Part shown: one piece after another, positions 16,051 through 22,988 of the stretch | Layout of the letters: every line of letters starts with the position of its first letter | Position numbering within the stretch: the first letter of the stretch is position 1 | Assembly (NCBI GenBank): GCA_964533045.1 | Contig: CAZHKT010000018.1 | Coordinates: forward strand, 1 to 38,382 | From: JACQNR01 sp964533045 | Lineage (GTDB): Bacteria; Acidobacteriota; Terriglobia; UBA7540 | DNA length: 38,382 bases | Reading direction: 5' to 3' | Translations under genes and position numbers: made by a program | Notes under the pieces: model-generated | The model's database searches: none | What the model was told of the DNA's origin: nothing | What the model saw: only the letters and a program-made list of their open reading frames with translations

Positions 16051-17019
16051 CTACCCCGCCGCGACGGGGTTGGTGAGGGTTCCCACCTTCTCCACGGTGA
16101 CGCTGACCGTGTCGCCGGGCTGGAGGAAGACGGGCGGGGTGCGATGGGCGCCCACGCCCTCGGGCGTGCCGGTGGAAATGATGTCGCCGGGTTCGAGCGT
16201 CATGGTCTGCGAAAGGTAGCTGACCAGGAAGGGAATGCGGAAGATCATGTTGCCGGTGTTGGAATCCTGCAGGGTCTGGCCGTTGAGCGTGAGCGAAATG
16301 CGCAGCGCGTGCGGGTCGGGAATTTCATCCTTGGTCACAATCCAGGGTCCGATGGGCGCGAAGGTGTCGCAACTCTTGCCGCGGAACCATTGCCCGTCGG
16401 CCTTCTGCATGTCGCGCGCGCTCACGTCGTTCATGCACAGATAACCGGCGACGTGCTCGTAAGCCCTGTCCTCGGGAATGTTCTTGCCGCCCTTTCCGAT
16501 CACGAAGGCCAGTTCCGCTTCGTAATCGCACTGCTGGGTGGCGGGGGGAACCAGGATGGGGTCGCCCGGGCCGCAGATGGTGTTATTCGATTTCAGGAAG
16601 AAGATGGGCGAGCGGGGGATTTCGCTGCCACGCTCTTTGGCGTGCTCGGCGTAGTTGCGGCCTACGCAGATAATCTTGCCCGGGCTCAGCAGCGGCGCAT
16701 AGAAGTTGGCGGAAGCGAGCGGGGCGAACAGGCGGTCAAACCTGAGGTCGCCGTGAAAGAATTCCACCACGCCATCCAGGATGTCGCCCAGCGCCGCGAG
16801 CCGCGCTGGGCTGAGGCTCAGCAGATCCGTCATGCTTTCGGGAATCGGCCCCCCGGCCAGGAACTCGTGGCGCGCCTTGCTGCGAGCCGTGCCGCCGCGA
16901 AACTTTACCAGGCTTCGGTCCGCCACCATATCGAGTGCCAGGGAAAGATGCACCACCCGGTCGCCCCGAATCACGCCGAGACAAGGTTTGCCCTCAAACT
17001 TGAGCTTGACCAGTTTCAT
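16051..17019 (-). CDS. Fumarylacetoacetate hydrolase family protein (acylpyruvase-like)
   Basis: A 322-residue FAH-superfamily enzyme. The N-terminal small domain (MKLVKLKFEGKPCLGVI) is followed by the catalytic fold: ICVGRNYAEHAKERG, then FLKSNNTICGPGDPI, and the metal-binding YEAELAFVIGK with acidic ligands. NDVSARDMQ, WFRGKSCDTFAPIGPWIV and DIISTGTPEGVG are the usual late motifs. Such enzymes hydrolyse C-C bonds of 3-oxo acids such as acylpyruvates, or isomerise or decarboxylate related ring-cleavage products, using Mg. The exact substrate is not readable. ATG at 17019 has AGGAG 8 bases upstream; the longer frame runs into the scaffold gap and is rejected. It heads a minus-strand set of carboxylic-acid genes. 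Confidence 0.92.
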   Translation of the reverse strand: MKLVKLKFEGKPCLGVIRGDRVVHLSLALDMVADRSLVKFRGGTARSKARHEFLAGGPIPESMTDLLSLSPARLAALGDILDGVVEFFHGDLRFDRLFAPLASANFYAPLLSPGKIICVGRNYAEHAKERGSEIPRSPIFFLKSNNTICGPGDPILVPPATQQCDYEAELAFVIGKGGKNIPEDRAYEHVAGYLCMNDVSARDMQKADGQWFRGKSCDTFAPIGPWIVTKDEIPDPHALRISLTLNGQTLQDSNTGNMIFRIPFLVSYLSQTMTLEPGDIISTGTPEGVGAHRTPPVFLQPGDTVSVTVEKVGTLTNPVAAG

Positions 17020-17061
17020 GACCGGCTCCTTCTGACTCGCGCGGCGCGCCGACCCGCTTCT

Positions 17062-17116
17062 CTTGTAGCGTCGGCCTTGAGGCCGACATCGGCGTGGCGA
17101 CCTGAAGCTCGCCGCT
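17062..17116. repeat. 55-bp bipartite repeat, left copy at the scaffold gap
   Basis: This 55-bp unit contains the hairpin around GTCGGCCTTGAGGCCGAC and a second arm CGACCTGAAGCTCG. It is identical base for base to 17217-17271 on the other side of the N run. Confidence 0.9.
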
Positions 17117-17216
17117 NNNNNNNNNNNNNNNNNNNNNNNNNNNNNNNNNNNNNNNNNNNNNNNNNNNNNNNNNNNNNNNNNNNNNNNNNNNNNNNNNNNN
17201 NNNNNNNNNNNNNNNN
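17117..17216. other. Assembly gap (100 N)
   Basis: One hundred N characters, the conventional size for a gap of unknown length. The same 55 bases stand at both edges, so the join may be a repeat-induced break or an artificial duplication rather than missing genes. Confidence 0.98.
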
Positions 17217-17273
17217 CTTGTAGCGTCGGCCTTGAGGCCGACATCGGCGTGGCGACCTGAAGCTCGCCGCTAC
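17217..17273. repeat. 55-bp bipartite repeat, right copy at the scaffold gap
   Basis: Exact second copy of the unit at 17062-17116, here continuing to the normal element end CGCTAC. It lies just downstream of the acyl kinase stop codon. Confidence 0.9.
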
Positions 17274-17283
17274 GAATGCCGCG

Positions 17284-18519
17284 TTAAGGCGCGCCGCTGC
17301 TGCTCAGCACGCGGACCGTTTCGCGCGCCACGATAATCTCTTCGTTCGTGTAAACAACCATGACCGCGACGCTTGAACGGGCGGCGGAAATCACCCGGTC
17401 GCTCGACGCGCGCTCGCGGTTCTTCGCGTCGTCGAGCGCGATGCCCAGAAATTCCATGCCGCGGCAGACGGCCTCGCGCACGCGCCAGGCGTTTTCGCCG
17501 ATACCGCCGGCAAACGCGACCACGTCGAGCCCGCCCATCGCCGCGGCGAACGCACCGATGTATTTCTTCACCTCATAGACCATGATGTCCACGGCCAACT
17601 TCGCACGCGCGTTGCCCTGATCGGCGGCGGCTTCGATATCGCGCAGGTCGGTGCTGACCCCGGAAATCCCCAGCAGACCGCTCTTCTTGCCCAGAATTTC
17701 GCTGATCTTCTCGGCGCTCAGGTTTTCCTTCCGCATGAGGTAGAGCACGGCGAAGGGGTCGAGTTCGCCGTGGCGCGCGGCGTGCTCCAGGCCCGACTGC
17801 GCGGAGAATCCGAAACTGGAATCGAGCGATCTGCCGTCCCGCACGGCGCAGATGGAAGAACTCCCGCCGAGATGGCAGGAGATCAATCGCAGGCCCTGCG
17901 GGCTGCGGCCCAGCATCTGGGGCACGCGCTCGGAAATGTAACGGTGCGACGAGCCGTGAAAGCCGTAGCGCCGGATGCCGTGCTTCTCCGTCCATTCGTA
18001 GGGAATGCCGTAAACGGCGGCGTGGTCGGGAATGGTGACGTGGAACCCCGGCTCTAACACGGCGACCATGGGCACGCCGGGCAGGACTTCGCGAAAGATG
18101 CGCATGGCCTGAATGTAAATGGGATTGTGAATCGGCGCGACCGGCATCAATTCTTCCATGGCGGCGATCAGATCGTCATTCACGACGAAGCTGCCACGAT
18201 AGCGCGGCCCGCCGTGAACCGCCTTGAAGCCCACCGCCTCGATTTCGCCTGCGGCCTTTACCTGCCGGTTCAGGAATTCCACCGCGGCGCGATGGTTCGG
18301 GATGGCCGCGGCGGTTCGAGTCTGCGCACCCGAGGCGTCCCACAGCGTGATAGCGGCGGCGTCGCTGCCGATGCGTTCGATCTTGCCGCGCGCCAGCACA
18401 CGCTCACCGGCCGTCGGGGCACCCGTGGGGAGGCCGCTTGCTCCGCCCCGACCAATATCCATGTCGAGCAGTTGATACTTGAGTGACGTCGAGCCGAGAT
18501 TGGGGATGAGAACTCTCAT
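17284..18519 (-). CDS. Acetate/butyrate kinase family protein, divergent
   Basis: A 411-residue ASKHA-fold acyl kinase that would make acyl-phosphate and ADP, or ATP in reverse. Family motifs are clear: NLGSTSLKYQL (phosphate 1), IRRYGFHGSSHRY with the catalytic His, CHLGGSSSICAV, and GGIGENAWRVRE. By eye, two key residues of classical acetate kinase differ: Arg91 becomes Lys99 (VGFKAVHGG) and the catalytic Asp148 becomes Glu156 (VLEPGFH). The TRSGDIDP motif is ARHGELDP. Residues 23-36 are a Gly/Pro-rich insert encoded by a palindromic repeat. The phosphate acyltransferase gene lies upstream in the same orientation, so the pair forms an acyl-CoA to acyl-phosphate to acid route. ATG at 18519 gives the normal N-terminus; the frame further upstream is repeat sequence. 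Confidence 0.88.
   Translation of the reverse strand: MRVLIPNLGSTSLKYQLLDMDIGRGGASGLPTGAPTAGERVLARGKIERIGSDAAAITLWDASGAQTRTAAAIPNHRAAVEFLNRQVKAAGEIEAVGFKAVHGGPRYRGSFVVNDDLIAAMEELMPVAPIHNPIYIQAMRIFREVLPGVPMVAVLEPGFHVTIPDHAAVYGIPYEWTEKHGIRRYGFHGSSHRYISERVPQMLGRSPQGLRLISCHLGGSSSICAVRDGRSLDSSFGFSAQSGLEHAARHGELDPFAVLYLMRKENLSAEKISEILGKKSGLLGISGVSTDLRDIEAAADQGNARAKLAVDIMVYEVKKYIGAFAAAMGGLDVVAFAGGIGENAWRVREAVCRGMEFLGIALDDAKNRERASSDRVISAARSSVAVMVVYTNEEIIVARETVRVLSSSGAP
18413..18452. repeat. Palindromic repeat inside the acyl kinase gene
   Basis: GTCGGGGC (18413-18420) and GCCCCGAC (18445-18452) form perfect 8-bp arms. The segment codes in frame for kinase residues 23-36 (roughly RGGASGLPTGAPTA), between the N-terminal strand and GERVLARGKIERIG, where ordinary acetate kinases have no such insert. 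Confidence 0.65.
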
Positions 18520-18522
18520 GGG

Positions 18523-18581
18523 TTTGTAGCGTCGGCCTTCAGGCCGACACCAAACTGGCGACCTGAAGGTCGCCGCTACGT
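18523..18581. repeat. 59-bp bipartite repeat, copy 1 of a tandem pair
   Basis: TTTGTAGCGTCGGCCTTC leads the first hairpin (GTCGGCCTTCAGGCCGAC), and GCGACCTGAAGGTCGC forms the second, ending CGCTACGT. An identical 59-bp copy stands at 18636-18694. The first copy touches the start of the acyl kinase gene. Confidence 0.95.
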
Positions 18582-18635
18582 CGGCGGTGGGAACGCCACC
18601 GCCACAACGACATAGACGCACGGCACTCTCATACG

Positions 18636-18694
18636 TTTGTAGCGTCGGCCTTCAGGCCGACACCAAACTGGCGACCTGAAGGTCGCCGCTACGT
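18636..18694. repeat. 59-bp bipartite repeat, copy 2 of a tandem pair
   Basis: Identical to 18523-18581. Both copies are preceded by ACTCTCAT a few bases before, so the duplication included a few bases of neighbouring sequence. It separates the acyl kinase and acyltransferase genes. Confidence 0.95.
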
Positions 18695-18720
18695 ATGCCG
18701 CGCGAAAGCGGGGCGCGATT

Positions 18721-19638
18721 TCAATTCGCCCGGCGTTGGTGGTGCTGCACGAGCAGCGCCAGCGCGATCGAACGGATCTTGGTTTCGGGCGTTTCGGCGC
18801 GCGAGAGGAGCACCAGGGGCACCTTCGCGCCCACCACGATGCCGCCCGACTCCCCTTTCGCGAAATAGAGAATCGCGCGGTAGAGAATGTTCGCCGCCTC
18901 GATGTCGGGCGCGATCAGCACGTCGGTGGCTTCCACCACCGGACTGTCAATATTCTTGCGCTCGGCGGCAAAGCGGCTGAGCGGCACATCCATGGCCAGC
19001 GGGCCTTCCAGGTAGGCGCCGGTGATCTGGCCGCGCCGATTCATCTGCACCAGGGCCGCGGCGTCCACCGTGGCGGGCATATCGGGATTGACGAATTCCA
19101 GCGCCGCCAGCAGCACCACCTTGGGCTCAGCGATGCCCAGGGCATGGGCCACCGAGATGGCGTTGCGGGTGATGTCGGCCTTCTGCGCCAGGGTGGGCGC
19201 GATGTTGATGGCGCCGTCGGTCATGATCATGAGGCGTGGAATGTCCGGCACCTGGAAGACAATCACCTGGCTGAGCAGCCGCCCGGTACGCAGGCCGCGC
19301 TCTTTGTCGAGGATGCCACGGATCAGGCTGGCGGTGGTGACCTTGCCCTTCATCAGCAGGTCGGCCTTTTCTTCGCGCACCAGGTCGATGGCGGCGCGGA
19401 TGGCCGCCTCCTCGCCGGTGGTGGGCACGATCATCTCGGGCCGCAAATCAAAGCCCACCTTCTTCGCCGCCGCCTCGATTTTGGCGGGCGTGCCCACCAG
19501 GATGGGTTTGGCGAGCCCCAGCGGCCCAGCCTGGGCCAGGCTTTCGAGCACGTCGGGGTCGTGCGCCTCGACCACGGCAACGGAGGCAGGGCCCATCTCG
19601 CGCGCCTTCTCCACCAGTTCTGTGAGGTTTTGAATCAC
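18721..19638 (-). CDS. Phosphate butyryl/acetyltransferase family enzyme
   Basis: A 305-residue phosphotransacylase of the Pta/Ptb family that exchanges CoA and phosphate on an acyl group. Recognisable blocks are SVAVVEAHDPDVLESL, ADLLMKGKVTTASLIRGIL, RLLSQVIVFQVPDIPRLMIMTDGAINIAP, and the C-terminal VLIAPDIEAANILYRAILYFAKGESGGIVVGAKVPLVLLSRAETPETKIRSIALA, which is typical of Ptb-like proteins. GTG at 19638 is chosen because GAGG stands about 8 bases upstream and the N-terminus VIQNLTELVEKARE fits the family. The longer frame runs through a repeat. With the kinase downstream it would convert an acyl-CoA to acid and ATP, or activate an acid. The natural acyl chain is not certain. Confidence 0.92.
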   Translation of the reverse strand: MIQNLTELVEKAREMGPASVAVVEAHDPDVLESLAQAGPLGLAKPILVGTPAKIEAAAKKVGFDLRPEMIVPTTGEEAAIRAAIDLVREEKADLLMKGKVTTASLIRGILDKERGLRTGRLLSQVIVFQVPDIPRLMIMTDGAINIAPTLAQKADITRNAISVAHALGIAEPKVVLLAALEFVNPDMPATVDAAALVQMNRRGQITGAYLEGPLAMDVPLSRFAAERKNIDSPVVEATDVLIAPDIEAANILYRAILYFAKGESGGIVVGAKVPLVLLSRAETPETKIRSIALALLVQHHQRRAN

Positions 19639-19640
19639 GG

Positions 19641-19765
19641 GAGAATCCTCATCCCTCTCATCCTGAGAAGGTTCCAATCCGATCGGGACCGACGAAGGGT
19701 TTGCAGTGGTTTCTGAAACGCAGATTCTTCGTCTGCCTCCGGCGGACTCAAAATGGCAGGCCCAC
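19641..19765. repeat. Second dispersed repeat type (TCATCCTGAG / GATTCTTCG)
   Basis: The spacer before the acyltransferase contains CTCATCCTGAGAAGG and GCAGATTCTTCGTCTGC with GGCGGACTCAAAATGGCAGG. This resembles a widespread dispersed bacterial repeat built on GCAGATTCTTCG and CTCAGAATGACAGG. It is not of the GTAGCG type. No gene is seen in it. Confidence 0.45.
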
Positions 19766-19775
19766 CGATGCCGGG

Positions 19776-20993
19776 CTAATTCATCACCTGGGCGACGATG
19801 GCCTTGAACTCGTCTTCCGTCAGCAGGTCTTTCTTCTCGAACGACTTTTCTTTGGTCAGGCGCAGCATTTCCATCATCTGCTCTTCGCTGGCGTTGACGC
19901 CGAGCTTCTCGCACCATTCCTGCATGGAGGGCATGCCGCTGTTCTTCCCCAGCACCACGCCCACGGGCCGCTGGCCGACGAGTTCCGGCGTGAACGGCAC
20001 GTATTCAAGTGGATGATGCTCGCGCGCCTTGCGGAAGAATCCGGCCACGATGCCCGACTCGATCTGATAGAGCATGTCGCCGACGATGGGCCGGTTGCCC
20101 GGAATGGTGACTTTCGCCTTCTCTAAAACATCGCGGGAGACGTCGCAGAACATCTCCGTCTTGATGCCGAGGTCCACGCCGTAGAGGCACTTGAGCGCCA
20201 GCACGGTGTCTTCGAGCGGCACGTTGCCGGCGCGCTCGCCGAGGCCGGTGACGGTGACCTGCGCCACCGAGGCGCCCGCCGCCAGCGCATAAATCGTGTT
20301 GGCCACGCCCAGGCCGAAGTCCTGATGGCAGTGAATCTCGACCGGCTTCTTCAGCCGCTTTACCACTTTCTTCACCACCTGATAGACCGCCTCCGGCGTG
20401 CAGCCGCCGAAGCTGTCGGCGATGGTATAGGCGTCCATGTGGCCTTCGGTCGCTACCGTCTCCGCGATATCCAGCAGGCGATCCACCTCGGTGCGCGTCG
20501 AGTCAATGGTGAAGAAGACGGTGTAAAGGCCCGCTTCCTTGGCGGCCAGCGTCGCCTCGATGGACGACTTCATGGCGCGGTCCACAGTCCAGCCGTAGGC
20601 GTTCTTGATGATGTGGTCGCTGGAGGGAATCTCGACGATCACGCCCTTCACGCCGCATTCCTTCGCCGCCTGGATGTCCTGAATCATGCAGCGCGAGAAG
20701 CTGAAGATCTCGCTCTTGAGCCCGAGCGCGGCAATGTCGGCCACGGCGGCCCGATCCTGCGGTGAAACCGCCGGCATCCCCGCCTCGATACGGTGCACGC
20801 CCATCGCCGCCAAGTGCTTGGCGATCTCCACCTTCTCCTCGCGGCGAAACACCACGGCGGTCTGCTGCTCGCCGTCGCGCAGCGTCACGTCGTGTATCTT
20901 GATCTTCTTGGGAAACTTGAACTTCTTGGTGACTTCGGGAAGAAAATTCCAGGGGCTCGTGAACCACTTTTTGGTCTTCCAGGGTGTCGACAT
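19776..20993 (-). CDS. HMGL-like/2-isopropylmalate-homocitrate synthase family protein
   Basis: A 405-residue TIM-barrel enzyme of the DRE family. The metal/substrate motif is HDVTLRDGEQQTAVVF, the second loop is ADSFGGCTPEAV, and the metal-binding HCHQDFGLGVAN and GLGERAGNVPLED motifs are intact. These enzymes condense acetyl-CoA with a 2-oxo acid or cleave the reverse product. The protein is shorter than LeuA (about 500) because it lacks the C-terminal allosteric domain, so it is closer to homocitrate/citramalate-type synthases or to lyases. The substrate is undecided. GGAGG 6 bases before ATG 20993 fixes the start. It lies with acyl transfer, kinase and hydrolase genes in a probable carboxylic-acid pathway. 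Confidence 0.88.
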   Translation of the reverse strand: MSTPWKTKKWFTSPWNFLPEVTKKFKFPKKIKIHDVTLRDGEQQTAVVFRREEKVEIAKHLAAMGVHRIEAGMPAVSPQDRAAVADIAALGLKSEIFSFSRCMIQDIQAAKECGVKGVIVEIPSSDHIIKNAYGWTVDRAMKSSIEATLAAKEAGLYTVFFTIDSTRTEVDRLLDIAETVATEGHMDAYTIADSFGGCTPEAVYQVVKKVVKRLKKPVEIHCHQDFGLGVANTIYALAAGASVAQVTVTGLGERAGNVPLEDTVLALKCLYGVDLGIKTEMFCDVSRDVLEKAKVTIPGNRPIVGDMLYQIESGIVAGFFRKAREHHPLEYVPFTPELVGQRPVGVVLGKNSGMPSMQEWCEKLGVNASEEQMMEMLRLTKEKSFEKKDLLTEDEFKAIVAQVMN

Positions 20994-21034
20994 CGAATCC
21001 TCCACATTAAGATGGCGATATGGAATCCGGTCTG

Positions 21035-21092
21035 GTAGCAACCAGCTCCGGGTGCCCATCCGGACCGGTGTCGGCCCAAAGGCCGACGCTAC
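21035..21092. repeat. GTAGC...GCTAC repeat upstream of the synthase
   Basis: GTAGCAACCAGCTCCGGG at one end and GTCGGCCCAAAGGCCGACGC with GCTAC at the other form a degenerate copy of the bipartite repeat. It lies in the 295-bp spacer (20994-21288) that must also hold the synthase promoter. Confidence 0.5.
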
Positions 21093-21200
21093 GAATCGTT
21101 ACCGGGGCTATCCTTCTCGTAGGATCCGCCCCTCGCTCGAAATCGGCGTCAGTTTGAGTGAAGTAGTTTACAGCAGACCGGGACTTCCTGCAAAAGGCCT

Positions 21201-21292
21201 GTAGCGCCGGCATCTTGCCGGCCGTGGCGCGGGCATCCTGCCCGCGCAGCAGGGGCGGGATGCCCCTGCCACAGCCGCCGAGGCGGCGCTAG
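21201..21292. repeat. Multi-hairpin repeat overlapping the LutA-like stop codon
   Basis: Three hairpins in a row: GCCGGCATCTTGCCGGC, GCGGGCATCCTGCCCGC and AGGGGCGGGATGCCCCT. The ends are GTAGCGCC and GGCGCTAG. The last CTA is the complement of the TAG stop codon (21289-21291) of the minus-strand LutA-like gene, so the repeat border supplies the stop. Confidence 0.75.
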
Positions 21293-22032
21293 GACTGGGA
21301 CGCAAGAATCTCGGCGAGGTGCAGGGTCTTGAGCGGCAGGCCCTGGCGGTGGATGAGACCGGCGAGGTGCATCAGACAGCCGGAATCGTTGGCGACCAAA
21401 TACTCGGCCCCGGCGGCGATGGCGGCTTTGACTTTGTCGTCGCCCATGGCGGCGGAGACCTCGGGGAATTTCACGCTGAAAGTCCCGCCAAAACCGCAGC
21501 AGACCTGATAGTCCTTCAAGTCCACCAGCTCGATGGCGCGCACCTTGCCGAGCAGCGCGCGCGGCTCGGTCTCGATGCCCAGCTCGCGCAGCAGGTGGCA
21601 GGAATCGTGGTAGGCGACACGGTGCGGAAACTCGGCGCCCACGTCGTCGGCCTTCATCACCTTCACCACGAATTCCGAGAACTCGAATAGCTTGGTTCTG
21701 AGTTTCTCCACTTTGGCGAGTGCCACGTCATCGCCGGCGAAGAGTTCCGGGTAGAAAACCTTCATCATGGATGTGCACGACCCGGAGGGCGCCACCACGT
21801 AGTCGGCGTCGTCGAAGAGGTCGAGCACGCGCGCCGCCACTTCGCGCGCCTCGTTGCGAAAGCCGGTATTAAACGCCGGCTGGCCGCAGCAGGTCTGGGC
21901 GGGATTGAAGACCACATCCGCGCCCAGGCGGCGCAGAACCCGCACCACACTTTCGCCCACCTGCGGAAAGAACTGATCCACCAGGCAGGTGACGAAGAGC
22001 GAGACGCGCGGCCTGGAGCTTGCTGCGCTCAT
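21289..22032 (-). CDS. lutA: LutA-like (Fe-S)-binding CCG-domain protein
   Basis: A 247-residue protein with two cysteine-rich CCG domains: the first holds TCCGQPAFNTGFRNE and SGSCTSM, the second holds HDSCHLLRELG, QVCCGFGGTFSVKFP and SGCLMHL. These bind a noncubane-type Fe-S cluster in heterodisulfide-reductase-like and lactate-oxidation proteins. LutA works with LutB and LutC to oxidise L-lactate to pyruvate; neither partner is in this window. The gene overlaps the stop of the upstream MBL-fold gene by 4 bases (22029-22032), so the two are co-translated. The stop codon lies in a repeat border. The symbol rests on whole-length similarity and could be generic for this family. Confidence 0.88.
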   Translation of the reverse strand: MSAASSRPRVSLFVTCLVDQFFPQVGESVVRVLRRLGADVVFNPAQTCCGQPAFNTGFRNEAREVAARVLDLFDDADYVVAPSGSCTSMMKVFYPELFAGDDVALAKVEKLRTKLFEFSEFVVKVMKADDVGAEFPHRVAYHDSCHLLRELGIETEPRALLGKVRAIELVDLKDYQVCCGFGGTFSVKFPEVSAAMGDDKVKAAIAAGAEYLVANDSGCLMHLAGLIHRQGLPLKTLHLAEILASQS

Positions 22033-22802
22033 GCGACCTTCCCGTCCGGGAATCGTTCGAGCACCAGCGGATCATAAAGCGGAATCACGATGCTGGCGTC
22101 GGCGCGGATGCGTTGGTAGGCCGCCCTACATTCGGACAGACTTTCCATCACGCCCAGCGGACGATTCTGCTCGATGTTGCCGTACTTGAAACAGGCGTCG
22201 GTCGCCACAACGCGGCCTTTCGCCGTATTGATGGAGTACGCCATCGAGGAGCGATGGTGCGTGCCCACCCAGTACCCGCGCAGGCCGGGGAGGATCTCTT
22301 CTTCATCCTCGAGAAGCCGGACCTTCTCCGGCGCCTCGATGTCCATGTAGTGGAGCACGTCATCGGTAATGCGAAACTTGCGCGGCACGTGCATTTCGTA
22401 GGTGGGCGCGTGAAAATCCTCGATCCAGCCGCGGCGCGAGACGCAGATCTGCGCGCTGCGGAAGAGCGGAATGCCGCCCACCGCGTAGGCTTGCAAGGGA
22501 GTGATCAGCACATGCGTTACATCGCTCAGTTTCACGCCATGCCGGGCGAGTTGATTCTCCGGCGATTCGTCTTCCTGGCGCACCAGGGCGCCGCGCGGGC
22601 CGAACACGCCGCGCCAGCGCTGGTTGAGCGGCTCCAGGTCCTTGGGCGGCCCGGTGTTGATGATCACCGTCTGGCCGCCGCCGCGGATGAGCACCATGTA
22701 AAAGTAGAGCGTTTCCCAATCCTCCCAGGCATCCATCCAATAGACTTCCGGCCCGCGCACGTCGCACTGGCCCATCTTGAGCACATCCACCTGGTAATTC
22801 AT
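22029..22802 (-). CDS. Metallo-beta-lactamase-fold protein with degenerate metal motif
   Basis: A 257-residue protein with the layout of lactonase-like MBL hydrolases: VVIINTGPP after the first strands, then the HxHxDH position, WVGTHHRSSMAY and GRVVATDACFKYGN. The diagnostic HxHxDH motif is replaced by TPLQAYAVGG (normally THLHxDHVGG), so three metal-binding His and one Asp are missing. A downstream His and Asp remain. The protein may have lost hydrolase activity, bind one metal differently, or act structurally. It overlaps the LutA-like gene by 4 bases and is probably its partner. ATG at 22802 has GGGAGG about 4 bases upstream. Confidence 0.85.
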   Translation of the reverse strand: MNYQVDVLKMGQCDVRGPEVYWMDAWEDWETLYFYMVLIRGGGQTVIINTGPPKDLEPLNQRWRGVFGPRGALVRQEDESPENQLARHGVKLSDVTHVLITPLQAYAVGGIPLFRSAQICVSRRGWIEDFHAPTYEMHVPRKFRITDDVLHYMDIEAPEKVRLLEDEEEILPGLRGYWVGTHHRSSMAYSINTAKGRVVATDACFKYGNIEQNRPLGVMESLSECRAAYQRIRADASIVIPLYDPLVLERFPDGKVA

Positions 22803-22906
22803 GGCTCCTCCCGGAAGGAAACACGCTACTGAAAATCAGAATAGCCGTCAAGGCATTGAAGCCGCTGAGGCGTGCCGGAGCGGCGCAAGCTGTTTACGCC
22901 AAGGGA

Positions 22907-22928
22907 CGGCGGTCAGAGACCGCCGCTA
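22907..22928. repeat. Single hairpin of the CGCTAC repeat family
   Basis: GGCGGTCAGAGACCGCC forms the hairpin, followed by GCTACAG. It lies in the 186-bp divergent spacer before the GH39-like gene, which also carries that gene's GGAGG ribosome site. Confidence 0.55.
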
Positions 22929-22988
22929 CAGCAACTTCAAAGTTTCTGCTACGATTACTCTTGTCCGGCTCCCTCGCGGAGGTCTGCC

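Noticed and set aside
15814..17223. A 469-codon plus-strand frame running through the N gap.
   Set aside because: It is antisense to the FAH-family gene and includes unknown bases; no motifs.
18523..18694. A CRISPR array, because of identical repeats 113 bp apart.
   Set aside because: Only two copies, each with internal hairpins and members scattered over the window; spacer length and absence of cas genes do not fit.
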